Of a stretch of 64,000 nucleotides of DNA, positions 12,802-25,949 are shown piece by piece. Origin of the DNA: Dasyornis broadbenti (lineage: Eukaryota; Chordata; Aves; Passeriformes; Dasyornithidae); assembly GCA_013397935.1 (NCBI GenBank), contig VZRN01001859.1:501247-565246 (forward strand), in the 5' to 3' direction. The notes beneath the pieces were generated by a model. That model made no database searches, was not told the origin of the DNA, and saw only the letters and a program-made list of their open reading frames with translations. The position numbers and the translations under genes were made by a program. Positions within the stretch are counted from its first letter, which is position 1, and every line of letters begins with the position of its first letter.

Positions 12802-14183
12802 GGTAAGGATGAAATGTTTTGAGGAAACACGAGCTTTTCACACACACTGGTAGCTGAGTATTCAGTCAAGTGTGGGAGAGGAGAGCAGGGAAGGGGTGCA
12901 CTGAGTGTTTAAGGAACTCATCTAAGCAAAAGAGTTGGGTCTGTGGTCCCTCATGTTGGTTCAAGCATGTGTTTGTATTTTACCATCACTGAACACACTG
13001 AACACTAGTTTCTGTTCTGCCAGAACGTTTCTTTCTCCCTTTATGTTTTGAAATATTCTTCCTATACAGATGCTGAGCTTTGAAAAGACAGGTGAATTGC
13101 AACTTTAGAGTACCTGTCACTTGGGGATTAGGAATGTGTGGTAGAACAGAAGAAAACATGAAGATATTCTGTTAGAAAGAAGGTTTTCTGACTGGTCTTG
13201 GCTAAAGCTAGATACCATTCCCACCAGTATGGACACCTAAACTATCTCCAGGGAAAAGCTGACCATATCTCTTAGATGAGAAGGGACATTACCAGAGGGT
13301 CCTGGAGTACCTGTACTGTTAGTGGAGAAGGGGTGTGTGGAGTGTGGGGTGACACACTTATTTTCACCCTGAGTTCTTTGGAGTGAATCAGAAACCTGTG
13401 GTTCACAGACCTAGTGTAACAACATGTCTGCTTTAAGGAAAACAGCCAAATTCAGATTTACATGACAGCAGAGCTATTAGGATAGACCAACTGAAGTAGT
13501 ACTGGATGATGTTAAAAGTTATGTGAGTGTGGATTTGCAGAAGTCTTAATGGTGCATATATTGCTTTTGCTATGAAGTTGCATAACTTCAGGCAATGCTT
13601 GCTGGCTCATGGAACAAATTCCCCATGCTCCAGGGGTTTGTCTGTGAAGTACTTTCTGCCTTAGTCCATGAAACATCATGTTAGCTATTCCATTGCTTCA
13701 TTCATCTGATACTTCCCTCACTCACGTTCTATAGAATGTCCTGACATCCTGCAATGGACACTGCTGCTTCAGCAGCTGATTTACCATCTCCTACCAGGAG
13801 CTTTCTTTTAAGAAGGTAGGATCCAAAAATATCAGGAAATCCTTTTTTGGACCATTATATAGATGAGATCATGTAAGAGAAATGGGGAAAAGTAGTGTAA
13901 CCAAAAATAGATCCTGATGAGAGAAATAGTCTCCAAAAATGGATGTAGAGATCCTTCAACACAAATTTATTTGTGGAGTAGGTCTACAGAAACACTGTGA
14001 GATGCTATGTCATCTCCTATCCCATTCCCCGCCCCCCTTCCTCACCCTGTCTCTGAAAAAAAATCACTCTTCTCCACACCACAATTTGTTATCGCTTAAC
14101 TTGGATGAGAACCTCTTTCTTCCTCAACAGCAGATCTTATTTCAGTCCTTATCTGGTGGTTCAATAACATGCCTCTAGCCCTT

Positions 14184-14213
14184 AAAAAAAAAAAAAAAAG
14201 CAAAAAAAAAAAA
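14184..14213. repeat. Interrupted poly(A) tract
   Basis: A run of 16 A, then GC, then a run of 12 A. No polyadenylation signal lies at the right distance before it and the sequence to its left is not a recognisable transcript, so it is called a simple repeat rather than a retrogene tail. Confidence 0.85.
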
Positions 14214-15244
14214 GCTGATGAGTTTAAAGTACAAGGAGCAGACTGCTCAATTATGTGAATTCTTTTTCCTTCAGGACCACTCCACAGTACTCTATAAAGA
14301 TAATTTTACTATTTGTGTTTTGGTTTTTCCTCTTCTTGGGGTCGACTGTTTAGCTGAGAAGCTGGCAAATATATTCTGCCACACAAAAATAGTTTAAAAG
14401 AATTCCTTTAAGATCATTAACCACAAAAGTGCTGAAGTAATGAAAAGACTTGTTTATACCCATAAAAGTAGGGAAGAGAAAGGTAGGAATTAGAGCTGGA
14501 ATTCCATATTTAGTTTGAAATTTCTAGTGGTGGCAACATATTTTGTATATAGGATTATTACTTTTTGGCAAGCCCTGCAATATCTAAACACTTTTGGGTG
14601 GGCTAAGGATGAAGTTTCATTTAACTCAGAATTTTCTTGCTTTGTGGCTTTAGACCTTAGATTATAATAACATTTCATGAGCATCAATTTTTATGGTACA
14701 GTTCATTTGTAGAAGATGCTGTTTTTACACAGAGCTAGTGCTAAGTCTGTTGCATTAGATTTTAAAAGGTGGACTTCATTATATTTTTCCTGACAAAGAT
14801 TTGTATCATCTAGGACACAAAACTGTGACAAGATGTTTGTGAAAGAATTAAACAAATCTTGTATTTTCTTACCGTTTTTCCCCATTATTCTAGGAAGTAA
14901 TGCCACCATGTGCAAAACTTTACCCTCTTGGTGCTTTATTTTATGGGCTGAAATACACTCCTGAATATCTCATTACATTCTGTATGCACCACTTGTATGG
15001 GATGGCCAATGTCTGTCATTAGTCTTGCCTTAATTCAGTCTCCTGTTCTTAGTATCTTGTGGTTAGACTCAGTGCAGCACAAGTACAAAGCTTCTGTCTT
15101 TTTAGTGTTGAATTTTTAATGTTTCAGCATTTGTAATGATTTTGTTACTGAACAGAATTGGACTTTATTTTTGCAGATACCACTGTATTTGAAAAAGTCC
15201 CTATTCCTTCCTCCCTTGAAGTGTTTATAGTACATTGTGTACTT

Positions 15245-15302
15245 CTCTATGTACCCAAGTCTCCAAATTAGTTCTCTGTGTATCTGAGTTTCCAAATTAG
15301 TT
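15245..15302. repeat. 29-bp tandem duplication, two copies
   Basis: Bases 15,245-15,273 and 15,274-15,302 are directly adjacent 29-base units. They differ at four positions and every difference is a transition (A/G or C/T). Both end in the same TCCAAATTAGTT. A local duplication followed by point mutation explains this. Confidence 0.85.
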
Positions 15303-18300
15303 TGCATCACCTCCGTTATAAAACTCCTTTTCTAACACCACTACTCTGAAATTGCCTTTCATACTCAGTGTAACCTATGAATTGGTCCTGCAAGTGAGTC
15401 ATTCCAAGGTTGTTATTCTTCCCTTATAACTATATTTAATAGAAAATACTGTGCTCTATGTTATGTCCATCTTGTTCAGATGGAACAGTGTCTGCTGAGA
15501 TGGAAAAGCAGAATGCAATATCAGAATACATTTAAATGTAATAACATCCCTGGAAAATTTCTTTTTGTGGTATAGAAATAACAGCTCTTCTGCTGTTATC
15601 AGTGCTTTGTGGTACCAGAGTATTTCAATGACTGGCTTGGCCTTGCAGCTCTCACTCTAGGAAAAATGCCACTGATGTCCAGAGGAGTTTTGCATTCTTC
15701 AAGGACTGTGATTTCGCCTCAGGTGAGCTATATAGTCCAGTCTTATGTAGCCTTTTTCCCTGCATAAAACATTACATAAAATTTAGTGGTTTAGCTATCC
15801 TGCACATTTGGTCTATTAACAAAATGATACACCTGGGGTTAATTTTCAAGATGATTGCATTTTATACTTACTGACCCTAAAGAAATCTTATTGAGAACAT
15901 TGAACTCATTTTCTACTGAGTGTTGTTTTTCCTGTAAGTACGTTAACCCAGTATTACCTATCACAGTTAAAACATCACATTTTATCTGGGCTTCCTGCAG
16001 TTGCACAACTGTGGCTGAGATTCATTTGAATTACTCTTTCCTCAAAAAATAATCAATTAGTTTTATTTTCCCTGTGTAATGGATCAATCCAAAGGGAATT
16101 TCATTAGCAAGACACAGGCCCACACAAACTGTAAATCTGGGGTAAGAAACAAATGCACAAACCCACAAAATCACTGCCTCTCTGCAATAGTCCCTGTAAG
16201 ATTCCCTTCAGGTCCTTTTCCTGGTAAGTAGGATAAAGAGTGTTGGTAGTTGTAAGGGAACTAACACTTAACTTCAATAGCTGAGGGAAGCTCATGCCAG
16301 AAAACTTGATTTTGTTGTAAAACAATTACATATCTTTCCATCCACATGTTCTCACTGGATCTTTCAGAAATGTGACTCGCACAAAGCTGTGATGCTCTCA
16401 CAGTGTGATTCAGGCTACTGCCTGCTTGGGACATCTCGAAAACTGACTGTTACTATTTGTAAAAATTTCCTTTTAATGTTTCCTTTAAATCCCCATTTCA
16501 AATTCAAAATCCTTGCATAAGTAGATACATGTAATTAAAGAATCAGTATATTTTCCTGATACAGGGAGTTGGTTCACTGTTTCTTTGATCTGTTTCTTGA
16601 CCTCATTCTATGTTACAGTTTTGTTGCCGTGACCTACAGCAGACTGTGTGTGTGGTTGAGTGCTGTGGGCCTGAGTAATGTGAATTTATGCTACTCTGCC
16701 TGTTGTACAGTAGCATTCCATACAGATACTTCCATGCCCACGCAGGATGCCTTTGTGTAAAGATAGTCTGCTTTGAAAGCAAATGGACATTGCAGCTTTC
16801 CAGTCTTTCATACTAAGTTTTTGACTTAACTGGTGAGCTGCTCTGGTTTGTCATGTGACTGTAGGATAAGTACCAAGCAAAGAGGGGGCAGAATTCACCT
16901 TTTAGTTACAATTTTAAATGGATTTTAGCCAATTCTGAAACTGTACCATAAAGTTACATGGGGGGTTTTCAAAATGGTGAATATACTTCAAATTGATATG
17001 GGTGCTAATGTGTTCATGTGTGCAAATCCCATGTATATACCTAGCTTAGTCATATTTTGAAAACAGCCTATACATGCACTATTAAGGCAGATAATTCAAG
17101 ATGAAAACCCTAAAATTCACCAGTGGTTGTGATTCCAATGACAAGCAGTTCTACTTAAAAACTGAGATTGAATATGGTTCAGTGTTGGCAGACTTGGCTA
17201 ACTGTAGTGTACAGGAGCCATTCTAGTTTGCAGTAGTTCTAAGTCTGGCTTTAAAAGTGTTTCAGGAATCATTTTGAAGTAGAAATCTGAGAATATGAGA
17301 TACACAGAAGGAAATGTTTCTGTCTGTCATGAAAAATCTGTATCTAGCTAGAGGCTGCAATGATTGTAAAGAATGATAGTATCTCAGCTATGCAGTATGC
17401 ATTTTTGACTGTCAAAATTTGCATATATTTAATGCATTGAACTGTTTTAAAAACACTATTCTTAGAATACTTGTCAAAATATTTTCTGTAATGGATGAAT
17501 TTAAATCTAATTAACATATTCATGTTTTAAACTTATTGGCATTTTTTTGGTCCAAAGAAGTGCATAATTTATATTCATATATAAATATCTTATACATACT
17601 GTATTCCGAGGTAGTATATAGCTCAGGTTTAAATTGAACTGGGATGATGTTCAGTCATAATACATCTTACTCATCAATACAACTTTGTGTAGTTATTCAT
17701 TAATATTCTCTTAAAGAAGAGGATAAATGTTTTATACCTACAACCTATCTCTTATAGTTAGGGTTTTTAATGGTGGAATAAAAAAATTGACATAAAGCTG
17801 CATCAGATACTTGTTTTGTGCAAAACTTCTGTGTGTGCAACACTTATAAATAAAGGCGCAAGAGCAAATAGTTTAGATGTCAGGTAAGATGACATCTATA
17901 TAAGCTCTCTGCTGAGTTCTGAGTAATCTTGTGTTAGTTCCTCCAATAACTCAGTCTAATCAAATACAGGGATGTAAGTGATATCATGTAATAGGTTTTT
18001 GGAATCAATAAATATGCCAAGGTTTTGAATTACTAGCAGTGTAGATGTGGCTGATAAGCTCAATTGTTGGAAAACTGATCCCATAAAAGTGAAAAGTGAG
18101 ATCTTAAAAAAATCAGATGAAAGCCAAATCTTTTATGAAGCAGAAATAAAGTGTGGCCAAGTTCTACTTTGCACAAATTTGGACAAATAATTAATGATAT
18201 GATAGAAATATGCAGGTTTAGCAGTGATAGCATTTCGGATCCAGGTTGTTAACAATGGATAAACAAGAATTTGGGTTAAAGAAATAAGATAGCAATTTTC

Positions 18301-21300
18301 TCAATCTTCAGAACATCTTCAAAAAACTGCCTTGGTGTTAATATTTAAATTAGAAGCTCAGATGTGATTGTACCAAAGGTCTGTTTTCTACAGCTTAAAT
18401 ACAGGCAAAGCTTTGTAATAGGAATCCTCCTTAAAACTGGCATGGATGGTTTAGCAATAGAGATAGGTAACATCTTTCCTCAAAGCATTCCTTTCTTTGT
18501 TATCTGGCTTGCCAGTGTGCCTTAGATTGTGATTGCTAAGCATCTAAAATTAATGTAACATCTTATTAAAAAGATAGTGAAGTTTATGCATGGTGTGCTA
18601 GCTTTGTGCATAACCACTGGTACATAAATTCCATATTGAAAGCATCTCTGAGTAGGAAAGAGTTTTCTAAAGTTGAACATCTGGGATTGCTGGTGAGTGC
18701 CACTGGTCCTGCTTGACTGAGGTACCGTGTTGTAACACCCCATTCTTTACTGGGTATAGGTTGAACTGTGTTTTCTATGTCCCACTGTTCACCAATGAGT
18801 TTCAGACTTCTTGCTGGACTTTGGTAGCATGGGAGATCTTGTTCAATTAGCATGGCCGAAGTATAGATTTGATGTAAGTAATATATCCAACATATTTCAG
18901 ATGATATGTGGGTTTACTAAATAAGTTTTGTGGTAGCTGGACTTACCTGGAGTGTTTTTGGAATTGGGATCTATTCATCTGACATCCATCTGTTCCATAG
19001 GTGCTGATATTTCTGTATTGGTGCACTTTATTTGTGCCAGTGCATGATGCAGGGGCTGACTGAGAGGGGAGCTGTTGGGATTGAGTATGCTGTTGCTGTA
19101 CTTGTTGTGGAGAATGGATAACAGTTTGATTCTTCCTCCCCCATGGTATATATTTTAATGGAAACACTGTGTATACAGGCATTTGTAGCACTGAGACATA
19201 TTTAATGAAGATAATATATTTTGTAACTTCAGCTGTTTTGGTTCAGTACTCGTCATTTATTTATATGCTGGTAGCATCCATATTTAGTGCTGTGTAAATT
19301 AATAACACTATATTTAGTAAATATGAACTATAATCATTGTGCTATTTAATTTGGGTCTAATAAGTACTTGCCAGACTAATGTGTAGTCATGTAGTTGGGC
19401 AGATGTACAAAAATGTCATTAACTTGTTTTGATTTGCGGACAGTGATGTATGTGGCAATGTCTGTGAATACTCCTGCTTTTCTTACACCACAGCTACCTC
19501 ATTTGCCAAATATGGCTATGATCCTTTGTCCATGTTAATTGAGAATGGCATCCTTATTCATCATGTGCAGGGTTTTTTTCAGCCATTAAAATGCTGTCCA
19601 AAGACTACTCAGCTGAGGAAAACTACAGAATAATACAGAGTGCTTGTTTATCTGTTGTTGTAAGCCTTCTGTTTTATCCCATTGTAATGAATGGGAAAAG
19701 GAGCTCTCGCATGTGAATGCAATGCTGTTGCTAAAGAGCACAAATTCCTTTTGGAACATCAGCATTAATAATTGGACTGGGACTTGCCTGAAATATTTTC
19801 ATCAGCAATGTCTCTATTCAGTGTTTCTTCTTTTCTTTGACCTTCTGAAAAATAAGTGAAAAATAGATTAAGATAATTTACATTAGTTGTCAAAAACTGT
19901 GTTTATTTATTTGATAATAAAGGTTTCCATTCCTTGATTAAATTTATGTTTATATTTGACATTTTCCAGGGATGTATAAATTCATATGACAGTTAAAGTC
20001 TACATACTCCCAGTACCTAGTGCCAGGTTGAGTTGAATTTGGACACTTCACATAAATAAAAGTGGTTTTATGTTTCACCTTCATCTGGTAGGTGAGCACT
20101 CCACCTTTTCTTGTGAAACATAATCGGTTTTGACATGGCAAAATTAGATCCTGGCTATTTATTATCTGCTGAAATCAAAAACCATAACTGAGAAAGCATG
20201 TGGTAAGTCCATTGGAACAGCTTGCATGCAGAGAAGAAAAGAGGAGGCATTCCAATTTTATAAGCTCAAGGTGATTTTCTCTAACACTTAAACCGTTTTA
20301 ATTAATTACCCTGAAAGATTGAGTAAATTATTATTTGAATACTTTATGGCATTACATGTTAACATTTCAAGGACAAAGTGCTGTACTTAGCTTTTCAACA
20401 ATGCTTCATCTGTCAGAATATATCTTCTGAATTTATGTAGTATACTGCAGTGTAAAGGGTAGTCAGAATTTGAGTACTATAAAATATTACAAGGAACTGG
20501 AGTCAAATGTGATCTGTTGAAATGGGAACCCTAATATTTACGGAGACTTCATAGGGGTCTACAAATGAAGAGAACCAATAATTAAGATTTTTAAAAATCT
20601 TTTCCCTACATTGTTCTTTTGTTGTTTCTTTTTTCTTTTTTCCTTTAATGTGAAAGTACTAATGGAATGCTATTAAAATGTTGAATGTAATACGGGTATA
20701 GGCTTTGCTGTTAATGGCATGTCCGTGAAGTACAGCCCTGCATATTTGCCCTGCTTACACAACATGCAGAACATCTCTGTTTTCTCTTCCTTGATGACTT
20801 CTACTTTTGACACTTTAGCTGTGGAAAGATGGTTTAGGATATGAAAGTGGTACCTGCTTGGTGGATATACTTATGTGTTTCATATAACATTTTTGCATCA
20901 GTGGAGTATGTGAAATGTGATAGGTTGTTTAGACAGTGTTTGTAACCAAAACATCAGCTGTACTCCATAAATATAATCCTTCTTCCACTGGAAGAGCATA
21001 CAACCTTTTAGTAACTTCAGCCTAGCATCAGTAGATTAGATTAAATCCCCATTTACTGCATTATATTAATATTTTCAATGGCACACTAATCCAAGAAATA
21101 AATGTGTCAGTTTCTATGGCTACCCTGTAATGGCCATAGCCATAAGACAGTGCCTTGAGGCCACATAAAAGACTTAATGTACAGATTGAATAGAAGCACA
21201 TTATTTATTACTAGGCTATCAAGCTGAGAAAATTTAGTGATCTCATTTTTTAGATTTGCTCATTTGACCTGGGCCAATTTACTTGGATGATAATACTGAG

Positions 21301-24135
21301 TATTTAAAACCACAATGTTTTCTCAGTTTTAAGGGTAAAGTGATTCACACTAATCTTTCAGAACAATTTTGTGGAATTAATGATTTTTATGCTCCTATGA
21401 TACTTACTGGTGGATTTTTGCATTTTTTGTGGTTTGAAAATTAGGTAAGACTCTTTCAGCCTTTGAATGAACACATTGGAATTCAAGTATACTGCTATAC
21501 AAAGTAAGGGAGACTCTTCTCCTTTCACATCTTCCCCTCAGCCCCTATTGATATGTTTGAGCTTCACCACATGAAGTAAGATAGGGTGACCAGCAAGAGT
21601 CACAGGGCTTCCCCTCACCCTAGAGAGTCTTTGCTTGTTCAAAGATGGAGCACTGGAATGCACTGTGCCATTGTATTTTCCTAGCTGGGGACCCACACAT
21701 GCAGCTTAACTCTCTGAGATGTGTGATACAAATCTCTTCCCCCTCTGTCTAGGATGACTTTGATACATTGCTCATAGGGTAATAAAACCAGCCATCTTTG
21801 ATGTACATTAATCCCCGTCGCCACTTGGCTTCCAGCAGCAGTGGTGGTGTGTGCAGGTAAAGGGAAGGTGCAGTCCAGGGCATTTCTGTGCTCATTCATA
21901 CTAGAAGGATCAGTGTCCTTAGAGATGGATTACAGGACTGAAACACTCAGGAGACTTCTTTGGCTGCAAGTAAGCCTAAAGACTGGAGGGACTGTTATTA
22001 GAGAAGGTCTGGGGTCAGAGCCCTCAAATACTTACATAGCAGATGGGAGATGGTGGGAGAAATGGGGCAGAGTATTGTGAGAACAGTTTCCTTCTCAGAG
22101 TGTTTCTCCCCCTAGCAATGCTTTGGGAAATGGTGATTGTATCAACTTGAATGCAGACTACTGAGTCACCAAATAATATAACTTCGCTAAAAAATTATTT
22201 CTTAAATATGATTTGAGGAATCTGCAGTTTATTTTCTTTCTTGCGCAGAATTTGTGGTTATCACATCATTTCCAAAAGGTTTGTTGAAAGACAAAATTGT
22301 TCTTATGAAATACTCTTTTACACTTCCTAAGAGAACTACTAATAACACTTTTAGACTGTGACACTTGCCAAGAGCTGACATTTTCAGAATTTCAAATGTC
22401 AATAAAACTGCTTAAAACCTTGTAAGGAGGCTGAGTGAAGACAAGAGAGACTTAGCAGAACATATTAGTGGTTTTAACACGTGTCTGCTTAAGCCTTAAA
22501 ATTTATGTTCTGAAAAAGCCCATTTCTAGTAAGTCAAAATAACCTTCACGACAAGTTTCATCAACATAAATGCTAAAGACAAGTGACAGATATGTATAGC
22601 ATATAGCTTACATGGAATGTAAATAAAAGTTTTAACCCATTACAAAAGAAAATATAATGTGTTCATGAAGTAATATAGACCAAGAAAAGCAGAAGGTAAC
22701 ATTTTTGTCACCTCATTAATGACTAGCCTTTACATGGCTTTTTGGGTGCATATTTGCCATTACAAACACTGCATTTACTCTTAAGTCTGTTTGTCCATTC
22801 AGGCACACCTAGCATAACTAACAAATGGTTATTACAAAGTCTCACTTGAGGTTAGAATATCTGATAGGAAAATATCTGGAACTATTTACAGTGTAAATGT
22901 TAGAGGAAAGAGGAGACTTCTGGGCTTGTACGTGTTGAGCAAAAAACTAGTAATGTAAGTAGTTTGTGTTATGAAACAGCCCCCGCACTGTGTGAGATGT
23001 AGAGTTTCCAAACACTAAATTTACTAGAGACAAATGTTTTGTGCCTCCCATGCAGCACCTTTATGCAATGTGTTCTGTACATGGGAAGCACCTGGTGTGC
23101 TAAGCAAGTCATTATGTTAGGGACAAAGGCTTATGCAGCAATGCAGTTAAACTTATGCAGCTTCTCAAATTTTGCTTCCTGTTTCAAGACAAAAAAATAT
23201 TCAAGATTTCATCACCTGCCTATAAAGAACTAGTCTTTACATTCAGTCCCAGTAAAGTGCTGTTATCAGGAAGCCTTTCTGAAAGAGTTCAGAGTACAGT
23301 ACAAGTCCCATGGTCGCAGCTATTCTGGCAGTGCTTTTCACAATTAGTTCAGATGCTGTCTTGTACTTTCTAGTTAAGCACTGTTGGTAGGGGAATGAAT
23401 GGAAAACAAAACAATCCAAATTTAAGCCTTCTGTTTGAAAGAAATGTAATGCTGCTAGGAACAAAATTATTTACCATGTGGACTAAGTCATCTTGTTGTA
23501 TTACTGTATTCTGTAAAATACTGTGTATAGCATCATTATAAGCAAATGAGACTTCCCAAGTAACAAGTGCCCTCTGTTTAAACAATTAATTTTCTATGCA
23601 AAGGTTAAACATTGAGATATTTTTCTTGTTTGAGTCATGTTCATGACTTTGGAAAGTCACCAAGCAAGTATGCTTAAAAAAGAAAATGTGAATGGAAAAT
23701 TCTGAAGCATTTTGCCCTTTTGGTTCCTAAGAGTGAGCTATCGTTTCTCTCCACTGTGGTCATTAATAATGACAGATGTATGTGGTGCAGAGTTCACCTA
23801 CATTATTGTCAGTAACAGGGATAGAGAGGGAATATTTATTACAGCAGAAGGAGGGAGGAGAAAGACATGATGTTGAACCAGAAGACAAGAGCAGAGTTCA
23901 GTGTTTTTCGTTTGGGTGGAGAGGAGGGTTAGCAGAGAGCATGCGCAAAGGTTTCTTAGAGACTGACACAGCTCTCATTGAAATCAGTTGAAATACTGCT
24001 ATAGGCTGCTGTGAGAGGTGGATTGATTGGATCTTTAATATGTTGTGCTTTACAGTACTTTGGTAACACAGATTTATTTCACCTCAGCAAAAGCTGTTAT
24101 TGCTTTAGATTTGCAAACAAGTATGGTAACATAAT

Positions 24136-24151
24136 ATTTATTTATTTATTT
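24136..24151. repeat. (ATTT)n short tandem repeat
   Basis: Four units of ATTT/TTTA in AT-rich sequence; a short perfect tetranucleotide run. Confidence 0.8.
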
Positions 24152-25035
24152 AGGGTGAACTGGTCAAGAATTGAATCATGATCGTGAATGAATAAAAGGA
24201 CACTCCCAGATTGACACATACTAATTTTGAAAATATAAGGAAGTACAGCTTTGGGTTGTGCACCTGTTTTGTAGTACAACTCACAGATTTTTTTGAGTGT
24301 TATTACACTGTCCTTTAAAGAAAAAAAAATCCATTTTCTTTTTTATTTTGCTATGTGAAAAGCAAACATGGTATCCCCCAGACTAGTGGGCAGACTGATG
24401 AGCTGACAGTATGTGGGCATCCCTGAAGATTACATACCCATTGGCCTATGTTTCATGCCACCTGTCTTTCATCATTTAACTGTGTCTTCAAGAATACTTG
24501 GAAGTCAAGGAAGAGAGGTCGCATTTCCAAAGTGGCTGTTTAAATATTAGGAGCTTGAGTTGGTGACTGAGCTTGGAAGAATTCAGGCCTGCAGTTTGGC
24601 ACAGAGTTTAAAAATGCATTTGAGGAGATGGGCAATAAGTCCAAAAAGTTTGTTACATAGAGAATGATATCTGGATAGAAAGTTTGGGAGTATGAAAACA
24701 TGGTGTAATTTATTTATCACCTGAAAAATCATGTTCTACTTAAATTATTCACAGATTAACTTAATGTAGCATGGAAGACAAATAGATGAAACTGGGATGT
24801 CTGGCTTTTTGAAGAAGATTGGACCATTGTACCTCACTCTTTAAAAGATTTATAAATTGCCCACTTAAATACAGCCTTCAACTAGTCACTGTATCACAGA
24901 GTTTCATTATAGTAAGTAGCAATATTCAGTTATATTAAGTCTGGTATTTTTTAAATCTACTGACAGAGTTTTGGACCCATGAAGGGGGTAAAAAGCATCC
25001 TTAGGAGCTATTTGCATGATGGCAAGCTGTTACTC

Positions 25036-25621
25036 AATGCATAAAAGTTGGAAGAGACCCACAGGGATGATGGAAGTCCAACTCCTGGCCCTGCACAGGG
25101 CAACTCCAAGGATCACACCATGTGCCTGAGAGCTTTGTCCAAAGACTTCCTGAATCCTGGCAGGCTGGTCCTGTGACCACTTCCCTGGGGAGCCTTCTGG
25201 TTGAAAAATCTTGTCCAAATACTGAATCTAGATCTCCCTGACACAGCTCCCTACCATTCACCCAGGTCCTGTCACTGGTCACCAGAGAGATGAGATGAGT
25301 GCCTGCCCCTCCTCTTCCTCTTATGAGGAAGCTGTAGACTGCAGTGAGGTCTCCCTTCAGTGTCTTTTTCTCCAGGCTGAACAAGCCAAGGGATCTCAGC
25401 CACTTTTGATATGGCTTCCTGTCCATGCCCTTCACCATCTTCATAGCCCTCCTTTGGATGTTTTCTAATAGCTTTACATCTTTATTATACTGTGGCACCC
25501 AAACTGCCCACAGGACTCAAGGTGAGGCCACACCAGTGCGAAGTAGAGCAGGACAATCGCTTGCCTCAACCAGCGGGCAGTGCTGCGCCTAAAGCGCCCT
25601 AGGACATGGCTGACCCTCTTC
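25036..25621 (-). mobile_element. CR1 LINE, 3' segment (ORF2 C-terminus and 3' UTR)
   Basis: Read on the minus strand, this carries the C-terminal part of a CR1 ORF2 polyprotein after the reverse transcriptase core. Recognisable pieces include RVSHVLGRFRRSTARWLRQ, then LYFALVWPHLESCGQF, then MVKGMDRKPYQKWLRSLGLF, then SLVTSDRTW and RLPREVVTGP. The reading frame is broken by small shifts and stops, so it is a dead copy. The 3' UTR block (CAACTCCTGGCCCTGCAC on the plus strand) and a decayed 3' tail lie at the low-coordinate end. It joins directly to a piece of the same element in opposite orientation at about 25,622. CR1 encodes an endonuclease/reverse transcriptase that copies its RNA at a nicked genomic site. 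Confidence 0.93.
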
Positions 25622-25949
25622 ATAAAGAACTTGGATGCAGGACTGGAAGGGATACTAAGCAAGTTCACAGATGGTACAAAAGTAGGAGGAGCTGTTCACT
25701 TCCTCAAAGCCAGGGGAACGCTATAGAGAGACCTCGACAAATTCGAGAGCTGGGCAATCAGCAGCTGTATGAAATTTAACAAAGGCAAGTGTCAGATTCT
25801 GCACTGGAAATGGGGAAAACCTGGATGTACGGACAGCCTGGGAATAGAGGATGGAGAGCAGCACTGCGGAAAGGGACCTAGGGGTCCTGGTCAATGGCAA
25901 GTTTAATATGAGTCAGCAGTGCCCTGACAGCCAAGAGGGCCAACTATTT
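25622..25949 (+). mobile_element. CR1 LINE, inverted 5' segment (reverse transcriptase region)
   Basis: The plus strand reads as the part of CR1 ORF2 immediately upstream of the neighbouring minus-strand piece. Recognisable pieces include a remnant of the F(A)DD-type region in AAGTTCACAGATGGTACAAA, then LDKFESWAISSCMKFNKGKC, and a block corresponding to SSTAERDLGVLV with small changes, then MSQQCPDSQEGQL. It ends at about 25,949 in GCCAAGAGGGCCAACTA. The minus-strand partner begins at the same element position (AAGAGGGTCAGCC). The two therefore abut in element coordinates while lying head to head in the genome, as a single 5'-inverted insertion would. Confidence 0.88.

Larger units (their letters stand above)
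12802..25035. other. Non-coding, AT-rich sequence
   Basis: No coding exon, RNA gene or clear transposon was recognised. It holds the A-tracts at 14,184-14,213, a 29-bp tandem duplication at 15,245-15,302 and a short ATTT repeat at 24,136-24,151. Blocks such as 20,285-20,370 and 21,010-21,075, with clustered TAATTA/TTAAAT/TAATCC cores and no repeat signature, could be conserved non-coding DNA, but this is untested. Open frames here are 60-90 codons long and look like chance. Confidence 0.55.

Noticed and set aside
14184..14213. Poly(A) tail of a processed pseudogene
   Set aside because: No polyadenylation signal at the right distance, no recognisable transcript upstream and an internal GC interruption; a simple repeat is enough.
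21258..21305. MIR-like core (TTTGACCTGGGCCAATTTAC)
   Set aside because: It resembles the MIR core for about 20 bases, but the downstream MIR blocks are missing or wrongly spaced; too short to call.
25034..25498. 154-codon minus-strand frame as a host gene
   Set aside because: Its sequence is the C-terminus of CR1 ORF2 followed by frameshifted 3' UTR translation; it is part of the LINE.
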